A DNA stretch of 64,000 bases, taken from NCBI RefSeq assembly GCF_900142295.1, contig NZ_FSRL01000001.1, forward strand, positions 2,418,001 to 2,482,000. Direction: 5' to 3'. Position 1 is the stretch's first letter. Each line of letters begins with the position of its first letter. Positions 23,037 through 31,858 of this stretch are shown here, in pieces. A program made the position numbers and the translations under genes. The notes under the pieces were generated by a model that made no database searches, was not told the DNA's origin, and saw nothing but the letters and a program-made list of their open reading frames with translations. The DNA comes from Vannielia litorea (GTDB taxonomy: Bacteria; Pseudomonadota; Alphaproteobacteria; Rhodobacterales; Rhodobacteraceae).

Positions 23037-23109
23037 TTGCAAAAATGCCGTATGCATCGGTTGTGCATGGGTTGTGTATCGGTTGTGACTCCCTAAAATT
23101 CGGGGTTAA
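23037..23109 (+). repeat. Iteron-like 11-base repeat array, copy A
   Basis: Starting at TTGCAAAAATGCC, an array of 11-base units follows: GTATGCATCGG (23050-23060), TTGTGCATGGG (23061-23071), TTGTGTATCGG (23072-23082) and a partial unit, then GGTTAACGC at 23104-23112. The same order of parts occurs on the minus strand in the element at 40982-41097. The array lies immediately upstream of the hydrolase gene, within its likely promoter region. Confidence 0.75.
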
Positions 23110-23154
23110 CGCCAATTTCGTCACCCCATACCGACAAAAATGCAAAGCCCGCCG

Positions 23155-23979
23155 ATGACAGACCCGACCGCCTTCGACAACGCCAGTTTCATCCCCGATG
23201 GCGCCTCCTACCCCGACCGATGGGCCGAGGCCGCGCGCGAGTTCCGCTCGGTCGAGGCCGCCCTGGGCCGTGCCCGTCTGAACGAGCCATATGGCGACCA
23301 TCCTTCTGAAAAATATGACCTTTTCTTCCCAAATTCCGCCAGCCCGGAGGGCACGCTGATCTTCATCCACGGCGGCTTCTGGCGCGCCTTCTCGCGCACA
23401 GACTGGTCCCATCTCGCCGCCGGGGCCACCGCGCGTGGTTGGGCCGTGGCCATGCCCTCCTACCCGCTCTGCCCGGAGGTGAAGGTCTCCGACATCACCC
23501 GGAGCATCGCCCGCGCGGTCTCTGCCATCGCCCTGAAAACACGTGGTAAAATCGCTCTCACCGGCCACTCCGCCGGCGGTCACCTCGCGCTGCGGATGCT
23601 CGACCCCACGCTCGATCTCGGCACTGCCCGCGCCCGCCTGTCGCGCTGCCTGGCCATCTCACCGCTCACCCACCTCGCCCCCCTGCGCGACGTGCCGCTG
23701 AACGACACCCTGCAACTCACTGAATCAGAGGCCAAATCCGAGAGCCCGATCCACCAGCCCGCACCGTCCACACCCGTTCACGTTCTGGTCGGTGCCGCCG
23801 AGCGCCCCTCGTTCCTCGCCCAGGCCCACGCCCTGCCCTGGGGCGTGCCCGTCACCGAGGCCCCGGATCTCCATCATTTCAACGTGATAGACTTCCTCGC
23901 CGACCCCGATCACCCGTTCACCGCCTGGCTGGCAAACGAAGGGGCCGAGCCGCCAAACTGGCCCAACCCCTCCGCCTGA
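23155..23979 (+). CDS. Alpha/beta hydrolase, arylformamidase-like
   Basis: A 274-residue alpha/beta hydrolase. The oxyanion motif HGGFWRAF and nucleophile elbow GHSAGGHLA match bacterial kynurenine-formamidase-like (KynB-type HGGxW) esterases, and the C-terminal catalytic His is probably in DLHHFNVID. It opens with FDNASFIPDGASYPDRWAEA, typical of this subfamily. I prefer the ATG at 23155 over the one at 23140 on this basis; neither has a clear ribosome binding site. It stands alone after an iteron array. N-formylkynurenine is a possible substrate, but no kyn genes are nearby, so general esterase activity is equally possible. Confidence 0.8.
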   Translation: MTDPTAFDNASFIPDGASYPDRWAEAAREFRSVEAALGRARLNEPYGDHPSEKYDLFFPNSASPEGTLIFIHGGFWRAFSRTDWSHLAAGATARGWAVAMPSYPLCPEVKVSDITRSIARAVSAIALKTRGKIALTGHSAGGHLALRMLDPTLDLGTARARLSRCLAISPLTHLAPLRDVPLNDTLQLTESEAKSESPIHQPAPSTPVHVLVGAAERPSFLAQAHALPWGVPVTEAPDLHHFNVIDFLADPDHPFTAWLANEGAEPPNWPNPSA

Positions 23980-24012
23980 CACCACGCCTTCACGGGATCA
24001 GATCACCACCAC

Positions 24013-26154
24013 TCAACCCTCACCCGGCACGGTATCGATCTCGAACTGCAATATCATCGGTTCGGGCCCCTTCTTCTTGCCGCCAAGCGGCAGCGCGGCC
24101 CTTGTTTTCTGGCCAAATCCGGCCTCGTCCAGCAGCCCCTTGAAGCCGCCCATGGCGGTGCCCACGTCCCGAGTGCGCATCAGCGGATCCTGCTCCAGAA
24201 AGCTCAGATCCTCCACGTCGGTGCCCTCGGCTGCCGGCGACAGGATCACGACCAGCCGGTCTCGCCCGAAAGATTCATCCGAAATTAACGACAGGTCCTC
24301 ATTGTAGATCCCGCCGGGCTGCATCCGCTGCCTGTCCATGAATGTAATCGAATAGTCGGCCCCGACATAGAGCACGTTGATATCGAGCGGCGCATCGGTG
24401 GTGTTCTCGACCCGCACGCCCACCGTGTCGCCGGGGATGAGCCGGGGCACGTTGCCGGTGTCCATCGGCGCCCGGCTGCCTTCGACGATCGCCCCGGCGT
24501 CGAGGTCGAATCGCGCGCGGTGCAGCTCCACGGGCACATCGAGCCCGTTGCCGGCGCTCGCCGCTCCGATACGCAGCACGTTCAGCGCCTTGCCAATATG
24601 GGCAAACTGCTCGGCCATCACCCCGGCCAGGGCCTCGGCGCCCTTGTCGGGCGTCGTGACCCGCGGCACCGCCTCGAAGTTTAGGGTCGGGCCAGAATCG
24701 CTCTCGAGCACCGGCAGCACGCCGGTTCCGTCCAGGATCCAGATCGCCTCCGGGTCCGGGCTCTCGGGGATCACGGCCAGCCGGATGTCGGCCTCTTCTC
24801 CGGCCGCCACGAAGGTGAAACGCCCGCCCAGGAGCTGCCGCTCGCCGATGAGCTGCGCGGCCATGGCCATCTTCTGCTGCACCGGGCCTTCACCCTCCGG
24901 CAGGGCCACCCGAAGCCTCAGGTCCACGCCCGCATCCACCTTGCGCAGGAAGGCCCCGCGCGGCACCTCTTCGAGCGTCTTGCCGTCCTCCAGCACCGCC
25001 GTCGCGCCAAAGGTGCTGGCGGTGTCGATCGTCACGTAACCGATTGCATCGTCTGTGGAATCCGCCGGCGAAGCCAGCAGGGCCAGCCGCTCGCCCTGGG
25101 CCAGCCCGTGCAGGGTGCCCGCCTTGAGCCGCAGCTTGGTCTCGCCCTTTTCGGCGGGCCACTGGCGCACATCGGCGGTCTCGCCCGAGCCAAACACCAC
25201 CCCGTCCAGGTCGCCCTCGAAAAGCGGCGTCGAGCGGGCAAGGTTCTTGACCGCGTACTTGCGCAGCACCTCCTGGCCGAGCTGGCGATAGGTGATGCCG
25301 GGCCGCTCGGCGAGGGTCTCGAAGACGGTATAGGTGAACACCCCCTGAAGCCGGTCCTTGGTGGAGCGCGGCATCAGCTTTTCCGGCGTGGTTTCATTGG
25401 TTTGCGCGGCAAAGAAGGCCACGAAGGCGCCTTCGCCCTCGCGGCGCTCCTCCGGCTCCGTCACCGGCGCATGCGCCCGGTCACGCGGGTCTTCCAGCCC
25501 GCGCGAGGTGCCCTCGGCATCCACGATCGCCGCCTGCGGCACGCCCAGCGCGGAGGGGTCGAGCTTGCGCATCTTCTCCTCGTCCTCGCCCGTTGGCGCG
25601 GCCCGCGTCACCGTGCCCGAGTGGCAGCTGTCGAACACCGCCCAGACGTCAACGCCCCGCGCCCGCAGCATCCCGATCAGCTCGCCGATCTCGTCATCGA
25701 CCAGCGCATTCTCGACCTCGCCCACGGTGTCGTTCCAGGGCCCGATATCCACCGGCAGAAACAGCTCGTCGAGCCCGTCGAGCTCGCTGTCGGGGTCCTT
25801 GGCCGGCGCCTGCGAGCCATGCCCGGAGAAGTGGAGGTAAACGAAGTCGCCCGGCTGCACCTTCGCCGCCAGCGCCTTGAAGGCATCGCGGATCGCCTGC
25901 AGCGTCGGCGCGGGCTTGCCCTCGATCCCGTCGGCCAGGACGATCACATCCTCCGCCTTGAAGGGAATACTCTCGTTCGACAGCAGGTAGCTCTGCACCA
26001 GGTCGATGTCGTTGGCGGGGCCCTCGAGCCAGAACTTCTCGTCGAGGGCAGGGTAGGTCGAGGCCCCCACGAGCAGCGCGTGATTTTCCCGCGCCAGTGC
26101 CGGAAGGGCCGCGAGCGAGGCCACGCCAGCCAGGAGAAATGCCTTGAGTTTCAT
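24013..26154 (-). CDS. Caspase-like (peptidase C14) exported protein
   Basis: A 713-residue protein with a Sec signal (KLKAFLLAGVASLAALPALA). Residues about 22-300 form a caspase-fold domain: ALLVGASTYPALDEKF, catalytic His112 in HFSGHGSQ and catalytic Cys177 in VFDSCHSGT. An acidic DSELDGLDELFLP segment sits where metacaspases bind substrate basic residues. The middle is beta-rich. The C-terminal part has a DUF4384-like segment (GDTVGVRVENTTDAPLDINV). The ATG at 26154 is chosen for its GAGGG seven bases upstream. It follows the secreted-protein gene by ten bases in one operon. Likely periplasmic Arg/Lys-directed peptidase; target unknown. Confidence 0.85.
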   Translation of the reverse strand: MKLKAFLLAGVASLAALPALARENHALLVGASTYPALDEKFWLEGPANDIDLVQSYLLSNESIPFKAEDVIVLADGIEGKPAPTLQAIRDAFKALAAKVQPGDFVYLHFSGHGSQAPAKDPDSELDGLDELFLPVDIGPWNDTVGEVENALVDDEIGELIGMLRARGVDVWAVFDSCHSGTVTRAAPTGEDEEKMRKLDPSALGVPQAAIVDAEGTSRGLEDPRDRAHAPVTEPEERREGEGAFVAFFAAQTNETTPEKLMPRSTKDRLQGVFTYTVFETLAERPGITYRQLGQEVLRKYAVKNLARSTPLFEGDLDGVVFGSGETADVRQWPAEKGETKLRLKAGTLHGLAQGERLALLASPADSTDDAIGYVTIDTASTFGATAVLEDGKTLEEVPRGAFLRKVDAGVDLRLRVALPEGEGPVQQKMAMAAQLIGERQLLGGRFTFVAAGEEADIRLAVIPESPDPEAIWILDGTGVLPVLESDSGPTLNFEAVPRVTTPDKGAEALAGVMAEQFAHIGKALNVLRIGAASAGNGLDVPVELHRARFDLDAGAIVEGSRAPMDTGNVPRLIPGDTVGVRVENTTDAPLDINVLYVGADYSITFMDRQRMQPGGIYNEDLSLISDESFGRDRLVVILSPAAEGTDVEDLSFLEQDPLMRTRDVGTAMGGFKGLLDEAGFGQKTRAALPLGGKKKGPEPMILQFEIDTVPGEG

Positions 26155-26164
26155 GACCATGCCC

Positions 26165-26794
26165 TCAGTTCGTCATCAACGAGTAGCGGTTCGTGCCGGC
26201 GCCCTTGTTCTCGACCTTCACGGTGAAGGCCTCGCTCGTCGCCGGGCGCCAGCCGCAATAGGCCACGTCCGACTTGTCGGTATCCGAGCAGACCAGCCGG
26301 CCCTTGGCGTCGTAGACATAGAGGTTGAGATCGGAGTCACCGCCGCCCTCCACGTAGACCTCGGCATATTCACCGCCGTCATAGGGCAGCGGTGGGTAGG
26401 TGTCGGTCTTCCGGGCCGCTAGCCGCGAGATCGAATAGACCGGCCCGGTCGAAACGCCCTTGGTGCCCGCCGTGCGGATATCCTCGATCACCGAGAGCAT
26501 CGCCTCGTCCTCGCCCGCCGCCTCCCGGGCCGCGTCGAGCATCGCTTCCCAGCTCAAGGGCGCCTCGCCGGCCAGCGCCTCGCCATCGCTGCCCGCGCGT
26601 TCCACCGCCTCGATGGATACGCCCTTTCGCAGCTGGGCCGCCGTGGCCATCAACAGCGGATCGCGGGCCTCGACCCCCGCCGCAAAGAGCGTGCGCGACA
26701 TCTCCATCGCGCGGAGCGGCGGCATCTCGCCCGCCGCATGGGCAGGGGCGGCGCACGCCAGGGTAAGGGCAATCAAACTTGCACGCAGCATCAT
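26165..26794 (-). CDS. Exported protein with PPC-like C-terminal domain
   Basis: A 209-residue protein with a signal peptide (MLRASLIALTLACAAPAHAA). The helical middle (residues about 25-120) includes alternating Ala/Glu-rich helices. The C-terminal 80 residues form a predicted jelly-roll: YAEVYVEGGGDSDLNLYVYD, then GRLVCSDTDKSDVAYCGWRP and FTVKVENKG, typical of bacterial pre-peptidase C-terminal (PPC) domains, with two cysteines placed for a disulfide. PPC domains usually accompany secreted peptidases, which fits the caspase-like gene ten bases downstream. Start at 26794 has GGAG upstream. Divergent from the HtrA-like gene. Confidence 0.7.
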   Translation of the reverse strand: MMLRASLIALTLACAAPAHAAGEMPPLRAMEMSRTLFAAGVEARDPLLMATAAQLRKGVSIEAVERAGSDGEALAGEAPLSWEAMLDAAREAAGEDEAMLSVIEDIRTAGTKGVSTGPVYSISRLAARKTDTYPPLPYDGGEYAEVYVEGGGDSDLNLYVYDAKGRLVCSDTDKSDVAYCGWRPATSEAFTVKVENKGAGTNRYSLMTN

Positions 26795-26963
26795 CGGGTC
26801 TCCAGCAAGAGCATCGGTTCGAGCTTCAGATTGCCCCGCCCCCCGCCCCCGATCAACCGTCCTGAGCCCGCATTCCCTTTCATGACTGGACTTGTCACGT
26901 GGCACAGACCGGAGCCGCTGCTAGCCATTGGGCCAAGACGTAAACACTTGAAGGACCACCCAA

Positions 26964-28253
26964 ATGCGCTCCCTCTTTCTTCCCCTCTTCCTTATCGTCA
27001 TGGTCGCCCTCCCCGTTTCCGTGCGGGCTGGAGAGCTGGACCGGGCAATGGATGCCACCCTCATCGTCAAATCCGCCGACGGGCACGAGCGGTTTCTCGG
27101 CTCCGCCTTTCTCTGGCGCGACGGCACCTGGGCCGTGACCAACGCCCATGTCATCGGCCGCGCCCGCGAGGTGGTGCTGGTGAGCACCACCGGCGAGCGC
27201 CGCCGCGTGAAGGTGCTGGCCCGCGATGACGTGCGCGACGTGGCCATCCTGGCGGTCGACGGGGCCTTCGGCCCCGGCCTCCAGCCCGCCGCGGCGCCCG
27301 CCGGGCTTGGCACCCAGGTCTACGCCCTCGGCGCGCCGCTGGGCATCGAGTTCACCCTCACCCGCGGCATCATCTCCGCCATGGCCCGGCAGGTCGAAGC
27401 CGCCGTGCCGATCCGCCTGGTGCAGCACGACGCCGCCGTCAATCCCGGCAGCTCCGGCGGCCCGCTGGTCGATGCCGAGGGCCGGCTGCTCGGAATGAAC
27501 AGCCAGATCGCCGACGGCTCGCGGCATTATGTGGGCGTGGCCTACGCGATCTCCGCCGCCGATCTCGACCGCATCGTGCCCCAGCTTATCGCCGGAACCC
27601 TCAAGGAAATGCCCTCTCTCGGCCTCCAGGTCCGCCCGATCGACGATGCCCTGGCCGCAGCACTCGGCATCCCCGCGAGGGGCGTTCTGGTCGACTCGGT
27701 CGCCGAGGCCTCTCCCGCCGACCGTGCCGGTATTCGCGCCGGTGACGTGATTGTCTCGGTCGCGGGCCGCGAGGTTGCCAGGCCGGGCGACGTGGCCTTC
27801 GCCGTCGAGGCGGTGCTGGGCTCCGATGGCATCGCCGTGCAACTCTTGCGCGCCGGCGAGACCATTCTGGCCACCATGCCGCTCGACCGCGGTGAGCATA
27901 TCGAGACGGCAGGCATCGACCGTGCCGCACTGCCCTCCGCCCGCCCGGCCTTCACCTTCTCCCGCCTGGGCGTGCGCCTCGCCGGCAACGAGGTCACCTA
28001 CATCTCCGAAAACTCGCCCGCCTATCTCGCCGGCCTCAGCCAGGGCGACGAGGTGCTGGCCGTCAACGGCAAGCCGCTGACCGAGATCGAGGGTGGCCTC
28101 GCAGCCCTGCGGATCACCGAGCCGATGGTGCTGCTGGTGCGCCATGCCGAGGGCCGGACCGAGCATATCTATCTCGATCCGTGGGATAAAACCCCGCGCC
28201 TCCGGCCGGTTGGCGGCGGCAACGTGCTTGACCCCGCCGTGGTGGTGCTCTGA
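26964..28253 (+). CDS. HtrA-like serine protease with two PDZ domains
   Basis: A 429-residue exported trypsin-like protease (signal MRSLFLPLFLIVMVALPVSV). Triad residues: His62 in TNAHVIG, Asp92 in VRDVAIL and Ser164 in NPGSSGGPL. PDZ 1 lies at about residues 215-310 (ASPADRAGIRAGDVIVSVAG) and PDZ 2 at about 330-410 (SPAYLAGLSQGDEVLAVNG). It resembles DegP/DegS-type envelope quality-control proteases. The start has AAGGA upstream. It is followed one base later by the response-regulator gene, an arrangement suggesting that envelope stress handling and signalling are linked. Divergent from the caspase-like operon. Confidence 0.88.
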   Translation: MRSLFLPLFLIVMVALPVSVRAGELDRAMDATLIVKSADGHERFLGSAFLWRDGTWAVTNAHVIGRAREVVLVSTTGERRRVKVLARDDVRDVAILAVDGAFGPGLQPAAAPAGLGTQVYALGAPLGIEFTLTRGIISAMARQVEAAVPIRLVQHDAAVNPGSSGGPLVDAEGRLLGMNSQIADGSRHYVGVAYAISAADLDRIVPQLIAGTLKEMPSLGLQVRPIDDALAAALGIPARGVLVDSVAEASPADRAGIRAGDVIVSVAGREVARPGDVAFAVEAVLGSDGIAVQLLRAGETILATMPLDRGEHIETAGIDRAALPSARPAFTFSRLGVRLAGNEVTYISENSPAYLAGLSQGDEVLAVNGKPLTEIEGGLAALRITEPMVLLVRHAEGRTEHIYLDPWDKTPRLRPVGGGNVLDPAVVVL

Positions 28254-28254
28254 G

Positions 28255-28986
28255 ATGCTGGTCATGGAAGACATCGCCCCCGACCACACCGAACTCACCG
28301 CAGCCCCCCGCATCCTCGTGGTGGAGGATGATCGGGCCACGGCAGATACCATCTCCGAGGCCGTCACCTCGCTGGGCTGCGACCCCGTGGTGATGCGCGA
28401 CTGGGAGAGCGGGTTGCGTGCCGCCGAACTGGCAGACTTCGCCGTGATCGTGATGGACCGGATGCTGCCCGGCGGCGACGGGGTCGATGCCATCGCCAAG
28501 ATGCGCGGGCGCGGCTCCAAGGCCCTGGTGCTCGTGGTCTCCGCCCTCGGCACCTCGGGCGCCAAGATCGAGGGCCTCGAGAAGGGCGCCGACGACTACC
28601 TTGCCAAGCCCTTCGACGGCGACGAGCTCAAGGCCCGCCTCCGCGCGCTTCTGCGCCGCAACCAGATGGTGGTGCTCGACAACGACCTGATGGCCTTCGG
28701 CGATGTCGAGATCAGGCTGAAGGCCCGCACGGTGCACATCGGCCAGAAGCACGTGGCCGTCAGCCCGAAGGAGTTTGAGCTCATCACCTTCTTCGCCCGC
28801 AACGCCGGGGAGACGGTGACCCGGATGCAACTGCTGGAGAATGTCTGGAACCTGCACTTCGATCCGCAAACCAACGTGGTCGACGTGCACGTCGGCCGCC
28901 TCCGCCGCAAGCTGGAGACCGCCGCAGGGCGCCCGATCATCCTGACCGCGCGGGGCGAGGGCTACGTCTTCTCGCCCGAGGCCTGA
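28255..28986 (+). CDS. OmpR-family response regulator
   Basis: A 243-residue two-domain regulator. Receiver domain: acidic pocket in ILVVEDDRA, phosphorylatable Asp68 in VIVMDRMLPGGDG, and KPF at the end (LAKPFDGDEL). C-terminal winged-helix DNA-binding domain: VAVSPKEFELITFFARNAGE and TNVVDVHVGRLRRKLE, ending with the GEGYVF wing. The ATG at 28255 follows the protease stop by one base; the ATG at 28264 is an alternative. It is the partner of the sensor kinase starting eight bases downstream. Target genes unknown; the divergent protease operons are natural candidates. Confidence 0.93.
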   Translation: MLVMEDIAPDHTELTAAPRILVVEDDRATADTISEAVTSLGCDPVVMRDWESGLRAAELADFAVIVMDRMLPGGDGVDAIAKMRGRGSKALVLVVSALGTSGAKIEGLEKGADDYLAKPFDGDELKARLRALLRRNQMVVLDNDLMAFGDVEIRLKARTVHIGQKHVAVSPKEFELITFFARNAGETVTRMQLLENVWNLHFDPQTNVVDVHVGRLRRKLETAAGRPIILTARGEGYVFSPEA

Positions 28987-28993
28987 GCCGCCC

Positions 28994-30352
28994 ATGCGCA
29001 AGCTCCGTGGCAAGGCCTCCCTGCGGCTCGCCCTCGGCCTCTCGGCGCTGCTGATCGTCTTTTCCCTCGGCGCCATGGCCCTGCAATACCGGGCCACCGC
29101 CGCCGAGCTGGAGCGGCGCGAGCGCAGCCTGCTGGCCGCCGACCTCGCCGGGCTCGCCGCGCTCTACGACCAGCGCCGGATCATCGCGCTGCGTCAGGCC
29201 ATGGAGTTCCGCTCCGCCGCCGCGCCCGAAACCGGCATGCTCTATCTGTTGGAGGGCAAGGACGGCGAAAAACTCGCAGGCAACATCGACGCCATGCCCG
29301 AGGGCCTCACCCCGACGCCGGGTGAGATCGACGCCACCGATCCGGTCAACTTCACCCTCGCGGCCACGCCCTACCTCGGGGTAGCCCGCGAGTTGCGCGG
29401 CGGCTTCCCGATGCTCGTCGCCCGCTCCCGCGCGCCCACCGAGGCCGCGCTGGCCGCCACCCGCGCCCAGATCCTTGCCACCGCGCTGGTGCTGGTGGCG
29501 CTCTCCCTCGTCGCCGGCTGGCTCGTCTCTCGCTTCATCATGCGCCGGATCGACCGGCTCAATCGCCTGGCCGACCAGGTCGCGGCGGGAGACCTCTCCG
29601 CCCGCCTGCCCGGCCCCCGCGCAGATGACGAGTTCGGCGCGCTGGAGCGGCATATCCACACCATGCTCGACCGCATCGGCCACCTCACCCGCGCCCACGG
29701 ACGGCTGTCGGATACCATCGCCCACGAGCTTCGCACCCCGCTCAACCGGATCCAGGGCAAGCTCGACAAGCTCGAGGGCGACCCCGAGGCCATCGCCGCC
29801 GTGTCGTCCGAGATTCGCGGCACCGTCCGCATCTTCGACAGCCTTCTCGAGATCTCCTCTGCCGAGGCCGCCAGCGGTGGCGGCACGGGGCTGGTGCCCG
29901 TCTCTCTCAGCCAGATCACCCGCGAGGTCACCGAGCTCTACGAACCCCTGGCCGAGGAAAAGGCGCTCGACTACGGCGCCGTGCTGCAGGAGGGCTGCAA
30001 GCTGCTGGGAGACCGCAACCTGATCGCGCAGCTCATCTCCAACCTCGTCGACAACGCCATCAAGTTCTGCCGTGCGGGCGATGCCATAACGATTTCTTTA
30101 GAGGAGGGCCCCGAGCGCCACCTCCTGTGCATCTCCGACACCGGCCCGGGCGTCCCCGCCGAGGCTCGCGAGGCGGTGTTCGAGCGCTTCGCCCGCGCCG
30201 AGCGCGACCGCGAGGTGGCCGGCCACGGGCTTGGCCTCGCGCTCGTCCGCGCCATCGCCACCCGGCATGGTGCCAAGCTCCGGGTGCTCGATGTCGAAAA
30301 GGGTTTCTCCATCGAGATCGCCTGGCCTAAGCTGCCTCCCGACATGGGCTAG
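28994..30352 (+). CDS. Sensor histidine kinase
   Basis: A 452-residue inner-membrane kinase. Membrane segment 1 is LALGLSALLIVFSLGAMALQ; a periplasmic region of about 120 residues follows; segment 2 is ILATALVLVALSLVAGWLVS. HAMP region then HisKA with phospho-acceptor His244 in IAHELRTPLNR, N-box NLVDNAIKFC, G1 DTGPGVP and G2 HGLGLALV. The small periplasmic domain has no family I can name, so the signal is unknown. Lies eight bases after its response regulator in the protease-TCS operon. Confidence 0.92.
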   Translation: MRKLRGKASLRLALGLSALLIVFSLGAMALQYRATAAELERRERSLLAADLAGLAALYDQRRIIALRQAMEFRSAAAPETGMLYLLEGKDGEKLAGNIDAMPEGLTPTPGEIDATDPVNFTLAATPYLGVARELRGGFPMLVARSRAPTEAALAATRAQILATALVLVALSLVAGWLVSRFIMRRIDRLNRLADQVAAGDLSARLPGPRADDEFGALERHIHTMLDRIGHLTRAHGRLSDTIAHELRTPLNRIQGKLDKLEGDPEAIAAVSSEIRGTVRIFDSLLEISSAEAASGGGTGLVPVSLSQITREVTELYEPLAEEKALDYGAVLQEGCKLLGDRNLIAQLISNLVDNAIKFCRAGDAITISLEEGPERHLLCISDTGPGVPAEAREAVFERFARAERDREVAGHGLGLALVRAIATRHGAKLRVLDVEKGFSIEIAWPKLPPDMG

Positions 30353-30402
30353 ACCGACTCGGCTCCGGGGGAGAGTAGCGTGCAAAAACAGGCAGTTGTG
30401 AA

Positions 30403-31854
30403 ATGACGCTTCGCTCGGTGCTGGGCGGCGCGGCCCTCGTTCTTCTGGCCGGATGCTCGGCGGTCAACAAGCCGCTCAACCAGCCTCTCGGTGGGGCAGG
30501 CAACCCCTCCCTGACCGATGAAGCCGCGATCCCCGGCGACGGCACCACCTTCGTCGGGCTCGCCTTTTCCGGCGGCGGCACCCGCGCCTCGGCCTTCAGC
30601 TACGGCATGCTCGAGGCACTGCGCGATGCCACCGCCACGCCCGACGACCCAGACGGTATCCTCTCCGAGGTCCGCCTTGTCACCGGCGTCTCCGGCGGAT
30701 CCGTCACCGCCGCCTGGTATGGTTACGCCGGCCCGCAGGGCATGCCGAAATTCCGCGCCTATCTCGACAAGAACGGCGAGAAATACATGGCCAACTCGCC
30801 CCTCAACCCTTTCACCATCGTGCGCGGGCTCTCCGGTGGCGCCAACGGCCGCCAGACCTTCGGGCGCTTTCTCGATGAAGAGCTGTTCAGGGGCGCCACC
30901 TTCGGCGACTTGCGCCGCAAGAGCCGGGTCAAGACTTGGATCAACGCCAGCGACGTGGCCAATAACGTCACCTTCCTGTTCTCGCCCGAAACCTTTGACG
31001 CGCTCTGTTCCGACCTGATGAAGCTGCCGCTCTCCGAGGCCGTCGCAGCCTCGGCAGCCTTCCCGCTGGTCTTTTCGCCCATCGTGCTGGAGGCGCATCA
31101 GGAGAGCTGCCAGTATGAAGAGCCCGACTGGCTGACCGCCGCACGCTACAACCCCGAGGCCTCCGAGGCGATGAAGGCCCATGCCCGCGCGCTGGAGAGC
31201 TACACCGACCCGGAGGAAGCCCGCTTCGTAAAGCTGCTCGACGGCGGCATCACCGACAACTTCGGCACCACCGGCCTCAACGTCGAGCGAGCGCGGGCGC
31301 AAAACGCCTACGCCCCGCTGACCGTCGAAGAGGCGGTGAAACTTGAGCGCATGCTCTTTCTCGTCGCCAACGCAGGCGTCCGCACCGATTATGGCTGGAC
31401 CCAGAAGCTCCCCGGCCCCGGCGGCGTGCAGCTGGCCATGTCGATCGCCACCAGTTCCATGTCGGCCGCCACCCGCGCCGGCTACGACGCCATGCGCCTC
31501 ACGCTGGACCGCTGGCAGGAGGCACTTGTGGAGTTTCGCTGCGACCTGCCCGCCTCGGAGGTGCGGCGCATCCGGGGCACCACCGCCGGCTGGGATTGCA
31601 AGGACGTCAAGCTCTTCGTCGGACAGGTCAGCTTCGACGGCCTGCCCGACGACATGCAGAAGCAGCTCGACAGCATCCCCACGCGGCTAAAGCTGAAGCC
31701 CGAACAGGTGGCACTGACGATTGAGGCAGCCCGGCAATCGACGCGACAAAACCCTGAATTCAATGGGTTTCTTCGCGCCAAGGAGGGGTTCGACGGGCCG
31801 CCTGCCGGCGCCACGCCCATCGCCCCGAGGCGGATCTCTCCGATCTCCAACTGA
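30403..31854 (+). CDS. Patatin-like phospholipase lipoprotein
   Basis: A 483-residue lipoprotein (lipobox LAGC, lipidated Cys18) with a patatin acyl-hydrolase domain. The oxyanion motif is FSGGGTRASAF, the nucleophile Ser97 in GVSGGS, and the catalytic Asp280 in LLDGGITDNFG, completing the Ser-Asp dyad. Expected activity is lipid acyl hydrolysis at the periplasmic face of a membrane. It lies 50 bases after the kinase gene on the same strand and could be the distal gene of that operon or have its own promoter in the gap. Convergent with meaB. Confidence 0.88.
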   Translation: MTLRSVLGGAALVLLAGCSAVNKPLNQPLGGAGNPSLTDEAAIPGDGTTFVGLAFSGGGTRASAFSYGMLEALRDATATPDDPDGILSEVRLVTGVSGGSVTAAWYGYAGPQGMPKFRAYLDKNGEKYMANSPLNPFTIVRGLSGGANGRQTFGRFLDEELFRGATFGDLRRKSRVKTWINASDVANNVTFLFSPETFDALCSDLMKLPLSEAVAASAAFPLVFSPIVLEAHQESCQYEEPDWLTAARYNPEASEAMKAHARALESYTDPEEARFVKLLDGGITDNFGTTGLNVERARAQNAYAPLTVEEAVKLERMLFLVANAGVRTDYGWTQKLPGPGGVQLAMSIATSSMSAATRAGYDAMRLTLDRWQEALVEFRCDLPASEVRRIRGTTAGWDCKDVKLFVGQVSFDGLPDDMQKQLDSIPTRLKLKPEQVALTIEAARQSTRQNPEFNGFLRAKEGFDGPPAGATPIAPRRISPISN

Positions 31855-31858
31855 GCCG

